Notes: generated from the sequence alone by a model not told the origin. A stretch of 64,000 bases of DNA from Sabellastarte sp. h YS-2021 (GCA_964017235.1 OZ024938.1:7679454-7743453), one strand, 5' to 3'. Positions 12,057 through 24,504 are shown, counted from the first letter of the stretch. A program made the numbers and translations.

Positions 12057-12334
12057 CTGTCATTTCCTGTATGAATTTTGTGCACTGTCTTCCCTATTCT
12101 GGGAAAGATATTGCACCTGCATCATCTGTTCCTCGTGCTGTTATCATAAGTTCCTGAAAATTTTAACAAGATCTCTCCTTTTTAGTTTACTTTGCCAAAC
12201 AAACAGTAAAACAAACGCCACCAAAACAATATCCTTGGCAGATGTAATTAGTCATATTAAGTAACCATTGAAGCTACCTCATGCTTGCAGGTATGTCATA
12301 TATTCGACCATTAGAATCCATCCAGGCATCTCAA

Positions 12335-12372
12335 CTTCAGTCCATGCAAAAAAAGCCTAAGCTGGACTGAAG
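12335..12372. repeat. Short perfect hairpin
   Basis: cttcagtcca (12335-12344) and tggactgaag (12363-12372) form a 10-bp perfect stem with an 18-base loop. I see no gene nearby that it would regulate. Confidence 0.45.
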
Positions 12373-12899
12373 TTCCGAGTTTTAGAAGTGAGCACTACTT
12401 GTTACATTATAACTAAACCTAAGGACCTGACTGGAGAATTGGTAACTCTTTTGCCTCCAGTCTCCTTGGTTCAACACCTTGAATTCAAGATAGTGTAATC
12501 CAAATACAGAAAGCTGGTGGCATACTTGCTGAAGGTAGTCGGTTTACAATGCAGGTGACCAACACAACCGCACTGGGTTCCTCCACCATCTAGTCAGCCA
12601 TAGTTCTATGATCTTTAATGTGTTGAATGTGATATTAAACTCAAAATACCAAATATGGTACAAACATGAATATTTCATGGTATTGTGTTTCATCTACAGG
12701 TTACCAACCCATGGGCAATGGCTGGCTCTACAACATGACCTATGATATGGATGATGTTTGCATTCTTATTAACATGATTTTGAACATTCCTTTTTACTTT
12801 TTTTTTACTTTATTGATACTCTCAATCTAACATTCGTTTACATTAATTCAAACTTATGACAAGTAATGAATGCAACATATAGCTTTTTATACTTTTATA

Positions 12900-13050
12900 A
12901 TGAGGTCCTCAGTGGCCTAGTGGTTAGCAAGTTTGGCATCTAATCATAGGCTGTCACCTCTGTGGGTTCGAGTCCCACAAGTGGCAATTCTGAGGACCTG
13001 TCCCCATATGACCCTGGCTGTTGAACGGGACGTAAAACCCCAACTTTGAC
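12900..13050 (+). mobile_element. SINE-B, complete, with 14-bp target-site duplication
   Basis: The tRNA-like head contains an A box (gtggcctagtgg) and a B box (gggttcgagtccc). The body ends ctgttgaacgggacgtaaaa plus ccccaac. The duplicated target tttatacttttata is at 12886-12899 and 13051-13064, which shows retrotransposition and a fairly recent insertion. Confidence 0.8.
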
Positions 13051-13584
13051 TTTATACTTTTATATGAATGGAGTATTAGACTAATGACTAAAATATAAAC
13101 TGTACTAGTTGATTATGGCATTGTTTTCTTCTTGTTGACTGTTAACCATAGGACTGGGGATGGGGTTAATGTTACGGCCTTCAGTTGCCAGGGGGTCTAG
13201 AGAAATGTTCGCCTTTGTGATATTTGGAGGCTTTCCCATACAATTAACTCCAGGCAACAATACTTATTTTGAAAAATGTATTTTCCTGCATTATCTTATC
13301 AAGATAATCTGTCACAATATTGCTTAGCAACCTTGATTGTGTATTGGGTATTCTCTTTTGCTGAGTAACAAAAAATCAGAATCAATCTGGACCAAATCCA
13401 AGAATTTAAAATTTTAAATGGTTCATTTTCCAACCTTTCATACATTTTCATAGTGTTATTAGAAGTTGGAAATAAACCCGATCTTACCTCTCTCCTGCTT
13501 GCAAAACAGATGTTATGCTTGTAATGTATATAATTAACTTCTATCTTAAATTAAACCTGAAAGTTTCTTTTGTTAAAGGTGTCC

Positions 13585-14078
13585 AGTATGTATAGGTTAA
13601 TGGCCAAGTAAGTGCCCAATATTTAAAAATAATAGACTATTTACTATGTCCTGAATGGACTGAGCCAATACTCCATTAATGTCAAATATTGGACACTTAT
13701 GAGGCTCTGAAGCTATTTAAATTACACCCCTACCTACATTTGTAATTTTAAAGATGTTTTTTATTTCCTAACTGTTTATTCGTATATTTCTGGTGTGTAT
13801 TTTGATTTTTTTTATGATTGAAATAAATGTAAAAGGGTTTTTCTTTCAAAATGTGTCCAAAAGGCTTCTGTATATGGCTCTAAAATCACAGGTCAGAACA
13901 ATTACCCATTAGTGAAAGATATTGGACACTTTTAACAAAAGAAAATCTCTCAGGTGTGATTTAACTTTCGCTAATGGGCAATTGTTCTGCTCTGTGATTT
14001 TGGCCCTTCATGACCTCGTAAACAGTTCATTATTTTCAAATATTGGACACTTACTTAGCCATTAACCTATACATACTT
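13585..14078. mobile_element. MITE family J with ~50-bp terminal inverted repeats
   Basis: The left end agtatgtataggttaatgg is mirrored by the right end ccattaacctatacatact. Homology extends inward over aagtaagtg and caatattt..aaaataat. There is no transposase. Related partial copies lie at 15308-15450 and 33375-33735. Confidence 0.75.
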
Positions 14079-14107
14079 GCTAAATTCCATATCAAAGTTT
14101 GGCTCAA

Positions 14108-14262
14108 AGTTGGGATTTTACATCCCGTTCAACAACCGGGTCATATTTGGCCAGGCCCTCAGTATTAGTATTGTGACTTGTGGGTGTGAAAACCACACAG
14201 AGTTCACAGCCTGTGATTTAATGCCAATCCTGCTAGCCCACTTGGTCACTGAGGAACTGCAT
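14108..14262 (-). repeat. SINE-B copy, reverse orientation
   Basis: gggattttacatcccgttcaa is the reversed SINE-B tail and cttggtcactgaggaac the reversed head. It is diverged and has no visible target duplication. The open frame 14077-14271 is this repeat. Confidence 0.65.
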
Positions 14263-14334
14263 GTGACCTAAACGTAGGGATTGGTCGATGAGTTGGGTGT
14301 GTGGGTAAAGAGAAAGAGAACATTTTACTGAAAT

Positions 14335-14715
14335 ATCATGCTGAAATTTTACAACTGCTGCTTTGCTTACCACAACATAGTGCACAAAAACACTCAATAT
14401 GAAGAAATTATAAGCTTTTATCCCATAGTGCAGACTTTTATAACAATTTTGTGATACAAGATGGATAACACTTCATAACCTCTATGTCACTTGTCAACGC
14501 GTATAATGGAAGGTCAATTGAATATACTGGAACGAAACCAGAAAGCTGAGGAAATTACACACTTTTTATCCCATATTTTTGTGCATTTGGAGATTTTTGA
14601 TGAGAATGCATTTACAGGAAAAGTCCATGTTTTGGTTTCACAAGTTTAACTTCTTCTGTTGGAATGAGGGTTTACTAAAACACGGAGTCCAAGAATCGGA
14701 ATGGTTTTACATTGG
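14335..14715. repeat. Interspersed repeat family I, second locus
   Basis: Shares the order of words with 3020-3440 (cttgtcaacgcg, aatggaaggtcaattgaata, ctgaggaaattacacac, cccatatttttgtgcattt). Class unknown. Confidence 0.5.
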
Positions 14716-14892
14716 TGACCTCTGAGCTACACATAAGAAACTAAACATTGTGTCACTTAGTATTGGTTTGGAAAAGCCCTCGTTATTATTCTTGGTGAAA
14801 ACATCAAAGATGAAAGATGAAAGTGTTTTGTGTCCAAAAAACATCCAGGGTCACACAGGACACTGACTAGTATTTTTCACTTATTAGAGTTG

Positions 14893-14975
14893 AAACTCAA
14901 TCCATTAAGGTGTCAGTCGGTGATTAGATGCCAAACTTGTTAAACCCACTTGGCCACAATAAGGTTCTCAGAGTG
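14893..14975 (-). repeat. SINE-B fragment
   Basis: gtcggtgattagatgccaaa and cccacttggccacaa match the reversed SINE-B head region; the rest is missing. Confidence 0.5.
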
Positions 14976-15307
14976 AATTCAGTTTTAGGAAACAAATATT
15001 ACCACACAATATTAAACAAAACTATTTTAGAACTGAGAAACAGCCATCTGAAAATTATTGAAAAAGAAAACAAAGATGCAGGAATGTAGAAAATACCAGT
15101 CTCACTATGATGGCTTACCAAGTAAACAAGGGAACAGTAATAAAACTCTTTCATTCTTAATCTTCCCTTAACCATAGCTTTAAGCAATTGCTGCTAGTAT
15201 TACCTCCATCCGTGGTAACGCACTAGCCTCCCATTGTAAAGGTCTCAAATTGAATCCTAGATTGGACAATCTCAAACGAAAAAAAAAATGTAGTATACTT
15301 GCTAAAG

Positions 15308-15450
15308 GCTAGTATGTCAAATGTCAAATATTGGACCTTAACAAGGCTATTAATCCATATAAATTACACCCGTCCTTAATTTGCAAAGTTAAAGTTTAAC
15401 AACTTTGCTTTTCGTTCCGATATTTTTGGCGTGTATTTTGGATTTTATGA
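15308..15450. repeat. MITE J internal fragment
   Basis: gtcaaatattgga, then aaattacacccgtcc and ggcgtgtattttggatttt, match the interior of the element at 13585-14078. Confidence 0.5.
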
Positions 15451-15810
15451 TCAGCTTGAACTCAGCATCAAAACCTTGCATAAATCTCAGAGACTGCAGC
15501 ACAGAAATTCCCGAAAATTTTAGTCTGTCATCACTTTTAGCATCCACCATTTTTACCTAATTTGGTAAAGTACACTCCACGTAAATGCACTTTGTTTCCC
15601 AGGATAACCTGTTGTCAATAAATATTTTCGGGTGTGCAAAGTTAAGGTAGAAGTATTAAGCAGTTTAATTTTGGTGATTTTTGGACCTTGAACCTTAATA
15701 ATACAAACAGTATTTCTAATATTTTAATGTTAATAGCTCAAATAAGGGGTGTGTTATGCCTTGACAACAGTGTCAGATAATGTTTCTCTTTGTATTATAT
15801 GCAAACATTA

Positions 15811-16040
15811 GGGGCCACGGTGGCAGAGTGGTAACACACTCGCCTCCCGCCTCTGAGGCCGGGGTTCGATTCCCGGCACGGCCTCAAGTGGGAAAGCTGG
15901 TAGTTGCTTGCCGTTGGTCAGCAGTTTACAGTACAGAACCCTAATGAACTGTATGTACTGGTTTCCTCTGCCCTTCCAACTACCCGTCGTGATATGACCT
16001 GTACAGTGTTGAAAGCGACGTAAAACCCCAAATAAATAAA
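15811..16040 (+). mobile_element. SINE-A, full length (230 bp), 15-bp target-site duplication
   Basis: The tRNA-like head (ggggccacggtggcagagtgg, A box side) has a near-perfect B box (ggggttcgattcc). The body and the tail gaaagcgacgtaaaa plus cccc(aaata)n follow. Perfect target duplication tatatgcaaacatta lies at 15796-15810 and 16041-16055. It is the best reference copy of the family in the window. The reverse open frame 15808-16098 is only this SINE. Confidence 0.88.
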
Positions 16041-16055
16041 TATATGCAAACATTA

Positions 16056-16589
16056 AAAATGTTACTATGTCTCTAAATGATGAAAAGCCTGTGATCATTT
16101 TATGGGTCTATTTTGAAAAAAAAACACTTGACTCAAACCCCAGCTCTTTAAAGTTCACCATACATGGACTGTAATCCATGGACAGGGATAAAAGTATGAA
16201 CCTATTTTGACCAAGTCCGTTGTAGGGGGTAGTGTTTGATTTATGATTGGATATGTAAACACAAATGTATGTATCGGGTGTTTCAATGCAATGTTTTTCT
16301 ATTTGTCACTCTTAATTAAATTTAACAAATGACAGAAAAGCATCAGAGATACCCCTATCCCACAGCCTCTTGAAATAGCATTGGACACCATTAGATATAA
16401 AACTGATATAAAGTATCAAACCAAAGCAATTTATTAGCAAGATTAAATTATTCATAAGTAAACTTAAAGTTATGAAGCTGTAAAAGGTATTAAAGTATGC
16501 CTGTCAATAGAAATGACATAACTAGGTAAAAGTGCATATCATAACAACACTCATTGAGTGCATGCCTCTCTCAATTCACGTAATAGTAA
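16056..16589. other. Non-coding stretch
   Basis: AT-rich sequence in which I see no exon, no repeat relation to the rest of the window and no strong secondary structure. Confidence 0.4.
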
Positions 16590-16785
16590 CTTAAATGGGA
16601 AAATAAATGGGATTTTTTTATCCAGATGATGACCCAGATCACCCTCAAAATCTAATGAGATCTAAGTTGGACCAGAACCAGTCTCTTCAGGGAGATCCAA
16701 CCAGCAGTATTTTTGCAGTCCTGCTAACAAACAAGTAAACAAATGATCATGAAAATGACACCTCCTTGGTGGAGGTAATACTCAG
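16590..16785 (+). repeat. Interspersed repeat family H
   Basis: gatgacccagatcaccctc, aatctaatgagatctaagt, agcagtatttttgcag, aacaaacaagtaaac and the end cctccttggtggaggtaat. This layout is of a kind widespread in invertebrate genomes. It recurs at 24505-24945, 30845-31045 and 49640-49912. Confidence 0.65.
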
Positions 16786-17111
16786 TTGCAGCAACCCATA
16801 TGTCTTTGCGATAAGAGAAATGTGTGTTAAATATGAATGTAGAGGCCGTTCTGGCAGAGTCAAGGTCAAAGGTCAGACTAAGAGATCACACCATGACATG
16901 GCTGGTGTCCAAGTCCTAACTAATATCCCTACCAAGTATCAACATCCCACAAATTACTGAGATGCTTTCTGAGATACATCCGAGATTACATATTTACCAC
17001 TGTCAACCTGCTTTGCCCAACCACCTACCCGCACAGCTAGACAGCATGGGTGAAAAACCAGACCTACATTTTGACAATGTAGAATCATAATTTGGTCACT
17101 CCTCAGTGATG

Positions 17112-17545
17112 ACAGGTAAAGCTTCTCCTACATCCCATCAAACGTGTGTATACGAGTAAGTGTGCTACAAATATTGTTGAAAAATATGAGGTAGCCTGGT
17201 AATGGGGTAGTAGAGATTTCCACATGAAACAAGTTGAATTCTCCCAACAACAGTGTCACTACTTGAATATCCAAGAATAGACTGTGACTTGCGAAGGGCT
17301 GCACATTTGGTTTATACACATACAAGGTACACACGTTAGTGTATCCTCGGGGTGGATGGGGAGCACCTGCAACACCAACAAGGAAAAGACACATGCCCAA
17401 GTCTCTCGTACATTATGCTTGGGACATAGATGCGTTTTTAGCCATCCTTTGTGCACACACAGAAAATGTGCATGCCATGATCAATATTTTCATCAAAAAC
17501 ACTTCATTTTCTAGAACAAGAAACATGCAGAGACACCACTTCACA
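17112..17545 (-). mobile_element. MITE family F, copy 2 (partial, reverse)
   Basis: Reverse of the 9560-10118 element in its shared parts (gtgtgctacaaatattgt, gaggtagcctggtaatggg, caagtctctcgtaca). It starts at a terminal repeat (agcttctcctacatccc) but lacks the far end. Four overlapping open frames here belong to it. Confidence 0.6.
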
Positions 17546-18050
17546 CTTAATTATTGCAAATAGGCTCATTATTTGATTACTGGCCACATGGCAATAATAA
17601 TATATATGGTACACTTCAAACAGTTTGGGCATTCATTTAGTGTTTAATTATTTTTCAAATAGACTCATAAACTGATTGCTGGGTTTTCATCAATTAAAGG
17701 CAGACAAAACAGTATATCTAATATTTGCATAAATACTATGGGAATGATATTTCTCACAGTGGTAAAGCAATAACGCACCTGTTATTTGAGTAATTAAAAG
17801 TTAAAAGTATATGAAATACTCTTTGGTTTATTGTTGGGTGATGCGTATGTAACCTTGGTGAAATATCACACTATGTAAGTTTGGGGAAGTGGATCAAAAA
17901 ATTGTATTCAAGTGGCCTGGTCAAAGTGCACTTTGAAGTTGGAAGTAGAAAGAAGTAGTTTACAAATGAACTTCTCTTGGAAATATGCAAATTAGGTGGG
18001 GTGACTCTGTCTGAAATGATAAAAATCCCGCCAAAAATTGGCTATATAAG

Positions 18051-18068
18051 CCCCCCCCCCCCCCCCCC
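18051..18068. repeat. Poly-C/G run of 18
   Basis: Uninterrupted C18 immediately upstream of a headless SINE-A. A run this long is unstable, so its length may be approximate in the assembly. Confidence 0.9.
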
Positions 18069-18084
18069 ATCTTTCTAGTTAACT

Positions 18085-18250
18085 GTTGTTAAGTGGGAAA
18101 GCTGGTAGTTGCTTGCCTTTGGTCGGCAGTTTACAGTACAGAACCCCAACGAACTGTATGTACTGGTTTCCTCTGCCCTTCCACCTACCCATCATGATAT
18201 GACCTGTACAGTGTTGAAAGTGACGTAAAACCCCAAATAAATAAATAAAT
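18085..18250 (+). repeat. SINE-A copy lacking the tRNA-like head
   Basis: Begins at aagtgggaaagctggtagtt, the body just past the tRNA part, and runs to the (aata)n tail. It is 5'-truncated, as expected from incomplete reverse transcription. The head is replaced by the C18 region. Confidence 0.8.
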
Positions 18251-18654
18251 TTGTTTGTAATTAAGTTTGTAATTAAGATTGTTTTCATGTTGTTATTGTC
18301 GTTGTTTGTCAACAAAAGATTCAAAAAACAAGCTACTGCATCAAGTTAGTATAGATCTGATTTACTTTGGGAATGATCTGCAAGTAATTCTAGATGCAGG
18401 ATTTTACTGAAGGATTTTTTATCATTTCCCTTTATAAGCAATAGCGGAGGTGTTGACCCTAAGCTGTGGTATGTGCTCTTTGAGAATTCTTATTAGTGTT
18501 CTGGGTTTTTTTCACAAAAAATATAAATATGGCTGCTTTGACATCCATGGTATTTTTATTTGAAGGTTCAAACAAGGCTTTTGTATTGCTGAATTACCAA
18601 GACCAGCAATGTAACAAAACATTGCCAAAATAAATTGTTGCATTTCACTTTATC

Positions 18655-19375
18655 GGAGCCAAATTCACGAAAGAACATAAGTCTCAGACTTAACCCCCTG
18701 ACTTAATCTTGTCCCTGACTTCAATATAAGATTTTTGACTGGGCTCAGTTTGAGCTTAAGTTAAAATTCACAAAAAAATAAAGCCAAAACTTAGCTTAGA
18801 AAAAAGATATAGCTATATGACGGGGGCCAGTTTCACAAAGGGTCTTAGACGCAGCCAAGTTTTGGCCAAGTCAGGGACTTAAATCTGAGCATTTTGTATT
18901 AGCTAAGTCTTAATATTTCACAAAAGGGCCTGAGCTAAGACCAAACTCAGATGGCTTTCTTGAAGAATTGACATTGCTTCTGTGTCACGTGTGTATTTAT
19001 TGCTACCCATAATACACTTCTGGTGACATATAACCTAGGTTTAACACATTTAATCTTGGCAAAATGCTGTGTTGCAATGGAAAACAATGTCATCAAATGT
19101 AACTGCCAAAGACTATTTTGTGGAGGTGTTCTATACATGTATAGCCCTTTTCAGTCATTCTAAATTTTAAAGCTTAGAAACATTTATGATAATCTTCCTT
19201 TACATTAATTAACCCATGGACTTAACGTGGAGCCCAAGACTTAGCCAAAGCTTAGACTTAGCTTGTTTTGTAAAATTTACAGTCTTGGACCACAAACGTA
19301 GTCTATGTTTAAGACAAATTTTTTAACTTTAACTCTAAGTGCAGGCCAAGTCATTCTGTGAAACCAGTTCGAGAA
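18655..19375. repeat. Degenerate repeats of the 'gtattcacaaag...gacttag' kind (MITE K group)
   Basis: Repeated phrases such as ttcacgaaag..cagactta, tttcacaaagggtcttaga, tttcacaaaagggcctgag and gtgaaaccag alternate with ctaagtct/agacttag. They resemble the ends of the elements at 7780-8018, 40005-40140 and 53915-54045, fused and decayed. Confidence 0.45.
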
Positions 19376-21395
19376 ACACCATCTGGAAACAAGCTCAACT
19401 ATTGAATTTAACAAAATTAATTTCAACTCGCAATTCAGGATCTAGGTGCCCTGGCCTTCTCTTGACATGGTACAATCAAAATTCTATCAAGTTAAATGTC
19501 TTATAGATTGAACTAAACCAGGGTTAATGTCTTGCAGCTAGCCGTCAGGAGTGTCTTTGAAGAACAATTATATATGTCAGCTTTAACAGGCTCTACCATT
19601 TAACTTTAATAGAAACTGGAACAAAAATTATCCAGGCCATAAAGTCATAACTAATTAATGACTAATTATTGACACAATCTGGTCACCGGCATTGTTTGTT
19701 TTGTGTCCATAGCTAAACTAGTAAGTACAATGAAATTCTGGACTGGGAATCTTGTTTTGTGCATCATCTCTTTTTGCTATGTTGAGTCAATGGAATGGTC
19801 ACACTGTTTCTCACAAGCTACTTATGAGTGTAAATTATATTACTCATCTGGACTCATTTGTGGCTCCCTGCATTTCATATTTGGGTAGTATCCAATAGAG
19901 TTCATAAGTGTACATACAGTGAGATTTGTATGTCGAACGGAGACGTTCGACAAAACACAGAGATTGTTTCCAGCACCTGACAGATTTGTATATTGTACTT
20001 GTTACATCCTCTTATGAGCTGTATTAAAATATACAGGAAGGAGGGGTGGAGAGAGGGGCAACTATTTCTAATACCCCATTTCATACTACAGGTGGTATGG
20101 CCACCACAGTTAGAAGTTTTACTAGGAGACAGAACCGTCTCCCTGGATGCCTCATATCTTCTGAGGTTTGGCGGAAACAGGAGGTATGACATGCATGGCC
20201 ACTGATGGGACACGGTGTGTAACAGACGGATGACAGCAACATGACAGTAGTACAAATTTCTATCACCAAAAGACAACCTCCATTTATCTCCAATCACCTT
20301 CTATCTCTTTCAGATAAACACCTACAACTGAAAGAAGAACAAATTACAACCTTATCAATAAGTTTCGACCCACCAGACATTTTGACCGTGTTTTTTCAGA
20401 CATTTCAACCTACTTTTATCAGACGGTTCGTACCCACGACTTGTACACAAACATTTTATAAGAGTAAACACTATTATGTTTCTTCCATGACCTTATGAAT
20501 ATTAATGAGTTAGGCCATCCGTGAAGTATTGAGCAGTCTTTAATATATTGTTAGGAAACCACACTGATTTCCGGACTTTCATATTTTATTTTCAGCATTT
20601 TTATTGAAATATTGTTTGAGTCTGTGGCCTCAAGAACAACCACCTTTTTAACTTCTATTTAGAAACTATTGCCAGGAAACTCCATAGAATTCTGTGACTT
20701 CATAATCTCCTTATTTGTATATTACATTTTAAAATATTTCCTAGGAAACCCCCAAGGAATTTTGTGACCTCATATTTTTTATTTGCACATTTCATTCGAC
20801 AATATTACCTTAAAATATTGGGTCAAATCGTAACAATCAGGACGAAACGTCCGGCGTTCGAAACGTCAGGTAATCAAACCGTGGACATGCCTCCAGTTAC
20901 TGTACGAAAAATTTATCCATGAAAGGTCACTGACAGGGATGGAGAGACACATATAAAGTGCTATTCATAGTGCAGAAAAGAAATGGAAACTGATGTTGTG
21001 AAACTTAGAGGCCTGGGGATGGGATGCTGAAGGAATGGGACAGTGGGCCACTGTATCACAAGTTTGCCAGGCCGGATGTCAGACAGCAGTTAAAGGACAC
21101 TGGTGTTTTGTCTAACAACTATAACTGTGGGTTATACCAGCAGTACTGTGAAATAGGTTTTAAACTACACTACACACATATGATGTTAAATACAAGTTGT
21201 CACACAGAACAGTGCAAATGGGATATAACCCAATACGTTGTGTGTATTGTGTATATTGTATTATCATTTTCTTGAATCATCAATGTTCCTTTGTCTGTTC
21301 GAAAAGAGCAATATATAAACAAGTCTCAAGTAACCAGTGCTAAGATTTATATAAAACTAATACAGTACTCAAATAACTCACAAAAGCTTTTATGT
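19376..21395. other. Non-coding stretch with weak family-D similarity
   Basis: About 20030-20215 (ccccatttcatactacaggt, ggtatggccaccac) resembles one end of the family-D element at 44726-45577. A GTCGAACG..CGTTCGAC hairpin lies at 19932-19951. Open frames 20241-20498 and 21024-21275 have no domain I recognise, and I could not join them by splicing. Confidence 0.4.
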
Positions 21396-21399
21396 CTCC

Positions 21400-21965
21400 G
21401 CAGGAAGCATGCTTCAAAATGTTTTATTTTGTATTGGACATTTTTCCTGGGATAAGACTCATGCGGCAACCTGTGTTTGGTCAAACATACCTGCCCTTGG
21501 ATCACACCGCCTGGTGTCTGTTTGCAAACATATGCATCCCTGTGAAGTTATGAAAAGTTTAAAATTTCCACCTCTTATTTCAGAACCTTTAGCATGCACA
21601 GATGATTCTGCATATGCGATTGTGAATTCCTTACTACATGTACTGAAGGCGTGATCCATGTATATACAAGGTTGTGACCTGGTCGTCCTTCGGTGTAACA
21701 AGGCGACACAAGGTGAGTGGAGGTATTGGTCATTTCACCATGTGTTTGTCTGACAGCTACCAAAGGTGAGTTGAGATTAATGGAGGTGGTTTCTCGGTGA
21801 CCAACATCATCCTACTGTTATTGATAGTTTAAAAAAACCATGTCCAATCAGTGACCATCCGCCTGTAGTCTGAACAACTCAGACGAAATGGGGTGACCTG
21901 AGAGGTGGTTCCGCCGCAGAGTAATACTTCTAACCATGGGACATACCACCTGTAGTGTGAAAGGG
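21400..21965 (+). mobile_element. Family D non-autonomous DNA element, copy
   Basis: Shares gttt(t)aaaatttcc(a/g)cctc, aaggcg(ac)...gagtgga and the end ccatgggacataccacctgt plus agtgtgaaa with 44726-45577. The left terminal repeat is not clear. The open frames 21409-21654 and 21459-21701 fall inside it. Confidence 0.5.
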
Positions 21966-21974
21966 GCCTTAGCA

Positions 21975-22200
21975 GGTAATCTCCCCTTTGTAAGTGAACT
22001 CAACCAGGGAGATATTAAGACTAATGTGGTTATGTTTTGGTTTAGAGATAGGACTAAAGCATCTTTCATAAAAAGGCACGAGAGAGGGATGCACAAATCT
22101 CATCAGGAAGAGCATTCCAAACAGTGGGATATTCAAAAGAAAGACAGACGTGTGAGCTGATGGATGAAACACTGGCACAACAGGAAATTACCAACACTCT
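21975..22200 (-). pseudogene. L2-like LINE 3' fragment, reverse
   Basis: Read in reverse it gives TVWNALPDEICASLS, the C-terminal signature of L2-like reverse transcriptase, followed after frameshifts by the tail attagtcttaatatc. The same tail occurs in the fragment at 25798-26010. Confidence 0.6.
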
Positions 22201-22627
22201 GGCTGTACCTGGTTCTGTAAGAACTAGTATAAGAAGAAGATATGGAGAAAAAGACTAAGCCAAATCAGTAAACAAGTGTAGCTGAATGATATCCAACAGG
22301 TAGCCAACAACAGAAAATCAAATATTCGATATTTACTGCAGATCCAGATAGGGATTGTCGATCTGGATCCAGTTTAGCTTTAATCAGGATGAAGCCACTG
22401 ATAGAAGCAAACTTGTGTAAAACCGTTACCTTAACTAGATGAACAATTTTTGAGCTGTACATGGGGATATTGTCAAGAAATGGCCAAAAAAATTCTGGAT
22501 TCTTACTTTGGATCTGGATAATCTTTGAGGACTGAGACACTACTTGGTGAAAATATGACAATGATTTGATGTAAATGTTTAGGTTTATGAACACAGATAA
22601 ACAAACACGCGTATGTAATTACAAGTG

Positions 22628-22853
22628 CCCTGCTTTTGAAAGTTGGAACTACATATGGGACAAATTTTACATTATTGTTGGGAAATATTAGTTCCTTCTC
22701 TGTTATAGTCTAATTTATATATACATTGTTTATCCATCAAACAATTTTATATTATAAATAAATATGCATTAATAAATTTAACATTAAGTATTTAAGGCCA
22801 GCTTAAGAGCAGGTTCTGAGTTTACACATGAAGCCTGTTCAGACAGTTAGTAC
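22628..22853. repeat. Direct repeat of ~220 bp, copy 1
   Basis: ccctgcttttgaaagttgga, ctacatatgggacaaat, ccat(c/t)aaacaat and acatgaagcctgttca recur in the same order at 24241-24455 with scattered differences. It is a segmental copy or an unclassified repeat. Confidence 0.7.
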
Positions 22854-24240
22854 TATGTGTTAGCAAGATGGAGTTAAGGTGGTCTTAAGAAGAGATTAAG
22901 AAGACGAAAAGGTTGAAGGTCAAGGTTAAACCCACACTAAATTTTGTGAGAGCTAATCTGCGGGCTATGTTAAGAAGTTGTTTTCATTATTAATTATTTT
23001 TAAAATTTCAAAAGGTTGTAGGTGTAAAAACCCCTTGTGATCAAGATTTTCAAAGGGGTTGTAGGTGTAAATATGAAAACGTACAAGTTACCAAAGTCAG
23101 AAAGTTATTTCCACACCAATTTTATGTATAATTTGTGACATAATTTACTTGAGATAAATTTAACTTATATCAGAGCTTAATTGAAGAGTGTAGACTTTTA
23201 GTGCCCTCTTATCATGTGACCATTGGCCCACCTAGCTCATTCAGATTGACCCTACTAAGTAGCCAGCACAATGTGGCCCCTACTCTCACAAAAAGAAAAA
23301 GCCCTAAGGACACACCAAGCTACAGTCACAGTGGAGCACAATATATAAAAGATTACTAAGGTCAAAGGTCATGTGGATTAAGAAAAATATAAGAGTAGTG
23401 TATGAGTGACCTTGAATCATTTTGATAAAATTTAATAGTGGATTGATTAAATAAAATAAAAAATTACAACAGTGTGGAGATACCCAGTTTTAAGGCCGAT
23501 GTAAATGTGAAATAAGGGTTAACATGTTGTAAAATAAGTGACACAATTAATATACATTAAACCATAGCAAAAGTGGCAATGTATATATGATTGTACGCCA
23601 CTGCAAAGTAACAACTTTAAAGTTCATAACTGACTGCCCAAAATATATTACTATATCAACAGTGCTTATGCACTGACATTCTCAAATAAGGTAGATTTTT
23701 ACGAACATATAGCAGTCTTGATGCTAAAAATATCTGGCCTGGTGATGTTTCACTGAATATCTTTGCCATTTGAGTTATCAGGGGTATGTCTGTCCCTGGT
23801 GATGTGGTTGTAACTTGCATGTGTATGACTGTAGTTGGGTTCACATCTATGAATGCTGTTCAGCTGGTGTTCACATATACATAAATCCAGACAGATGTGA
23901 ATATGGAACATAATCAGTGGTGTGTGAGAGTAGGCTGTCAATTCACATTATCTACCCTATCATGATCTACAACTACAAAGCAGATAATAATGGCAAGCAC
24001 CTGACGTTGGGGCATTTGGGTGGACTTCTGGAAAATACTTTTAAATCGAGAAGTTCATTTAAAAAGGTATGTCGCTAGCTTGAGATCAAAATTTAAAACG
24101 AATATAGCTTCCTATCATAGGAAAATTTCTTATAATTGGGTCAAGCTCATCCAATGACTTCTTAAGGTCAGTGCAGAAGAATGGGGTCACAAAATTGGCA
24201 CTGAAATTAGTGACACCCAACTTGTCACCCCTACGCAGTA
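22854..24240. other. Non-coding stretch
   Basis: AT-rich. I see only short open frames without domains (for example 23656-23844 reverse and 24086-24286 reverse). There is no convincing exon. Confidence 0.4.
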
Positions 24241-24455
24241 CCCTGCTTTTGAAAGTTGGAACTACATATGGGACAAATACATACATTATTGTTGGAAAAT
24301 ATTAGTTTATTCTATGTGATAGTCTAACTTTATACACACATGCTTTATCCATTAAACAATCGTATATTATTAATGAACATCCATTAATACATTTAACATT
24401 AAGCATTTAAGACCAGTTTAACAGCATACTTTGACTTTACATATGAAGCCTGTTT
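24241..24455. repeat. Direct repeat of ~220 bp, copy 2
   Basis: Partner of 22628-22853, same orientation, 1.6 kb apart. Confidence 0.7.
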
Positions 24456-24504
24456 ATATCAGAAGCTTATCTCTCTTTTCTAGAAAAAAGAACATCTCAG
24501 TAAT

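Noticed and set aside
12712-12775. Possible exon after acceptor tcatctacag (YQPMGNGWLYNMTYDM)
   Set aside because: No convincing donor follows and no neighbouring exon of matching phase was found.
15811-15885. tRNA-like sequence with A and B boxes, as in a tRNA gene
   Set aside because: It is the head of SINE-A: the cloverleaf is imperfect, a constant body and tail follow, and target-site duplications bracket the whole 230-bp unit. The same holds for the heads at 12900, 41288 and 62032.
21024-21275. 83-codon open frame (contains DVRQQLKDTGVLSNN) as a gene
   Set aside because: Somewhat protein-like, but no signal peptide, domain or splice partner that I could support.
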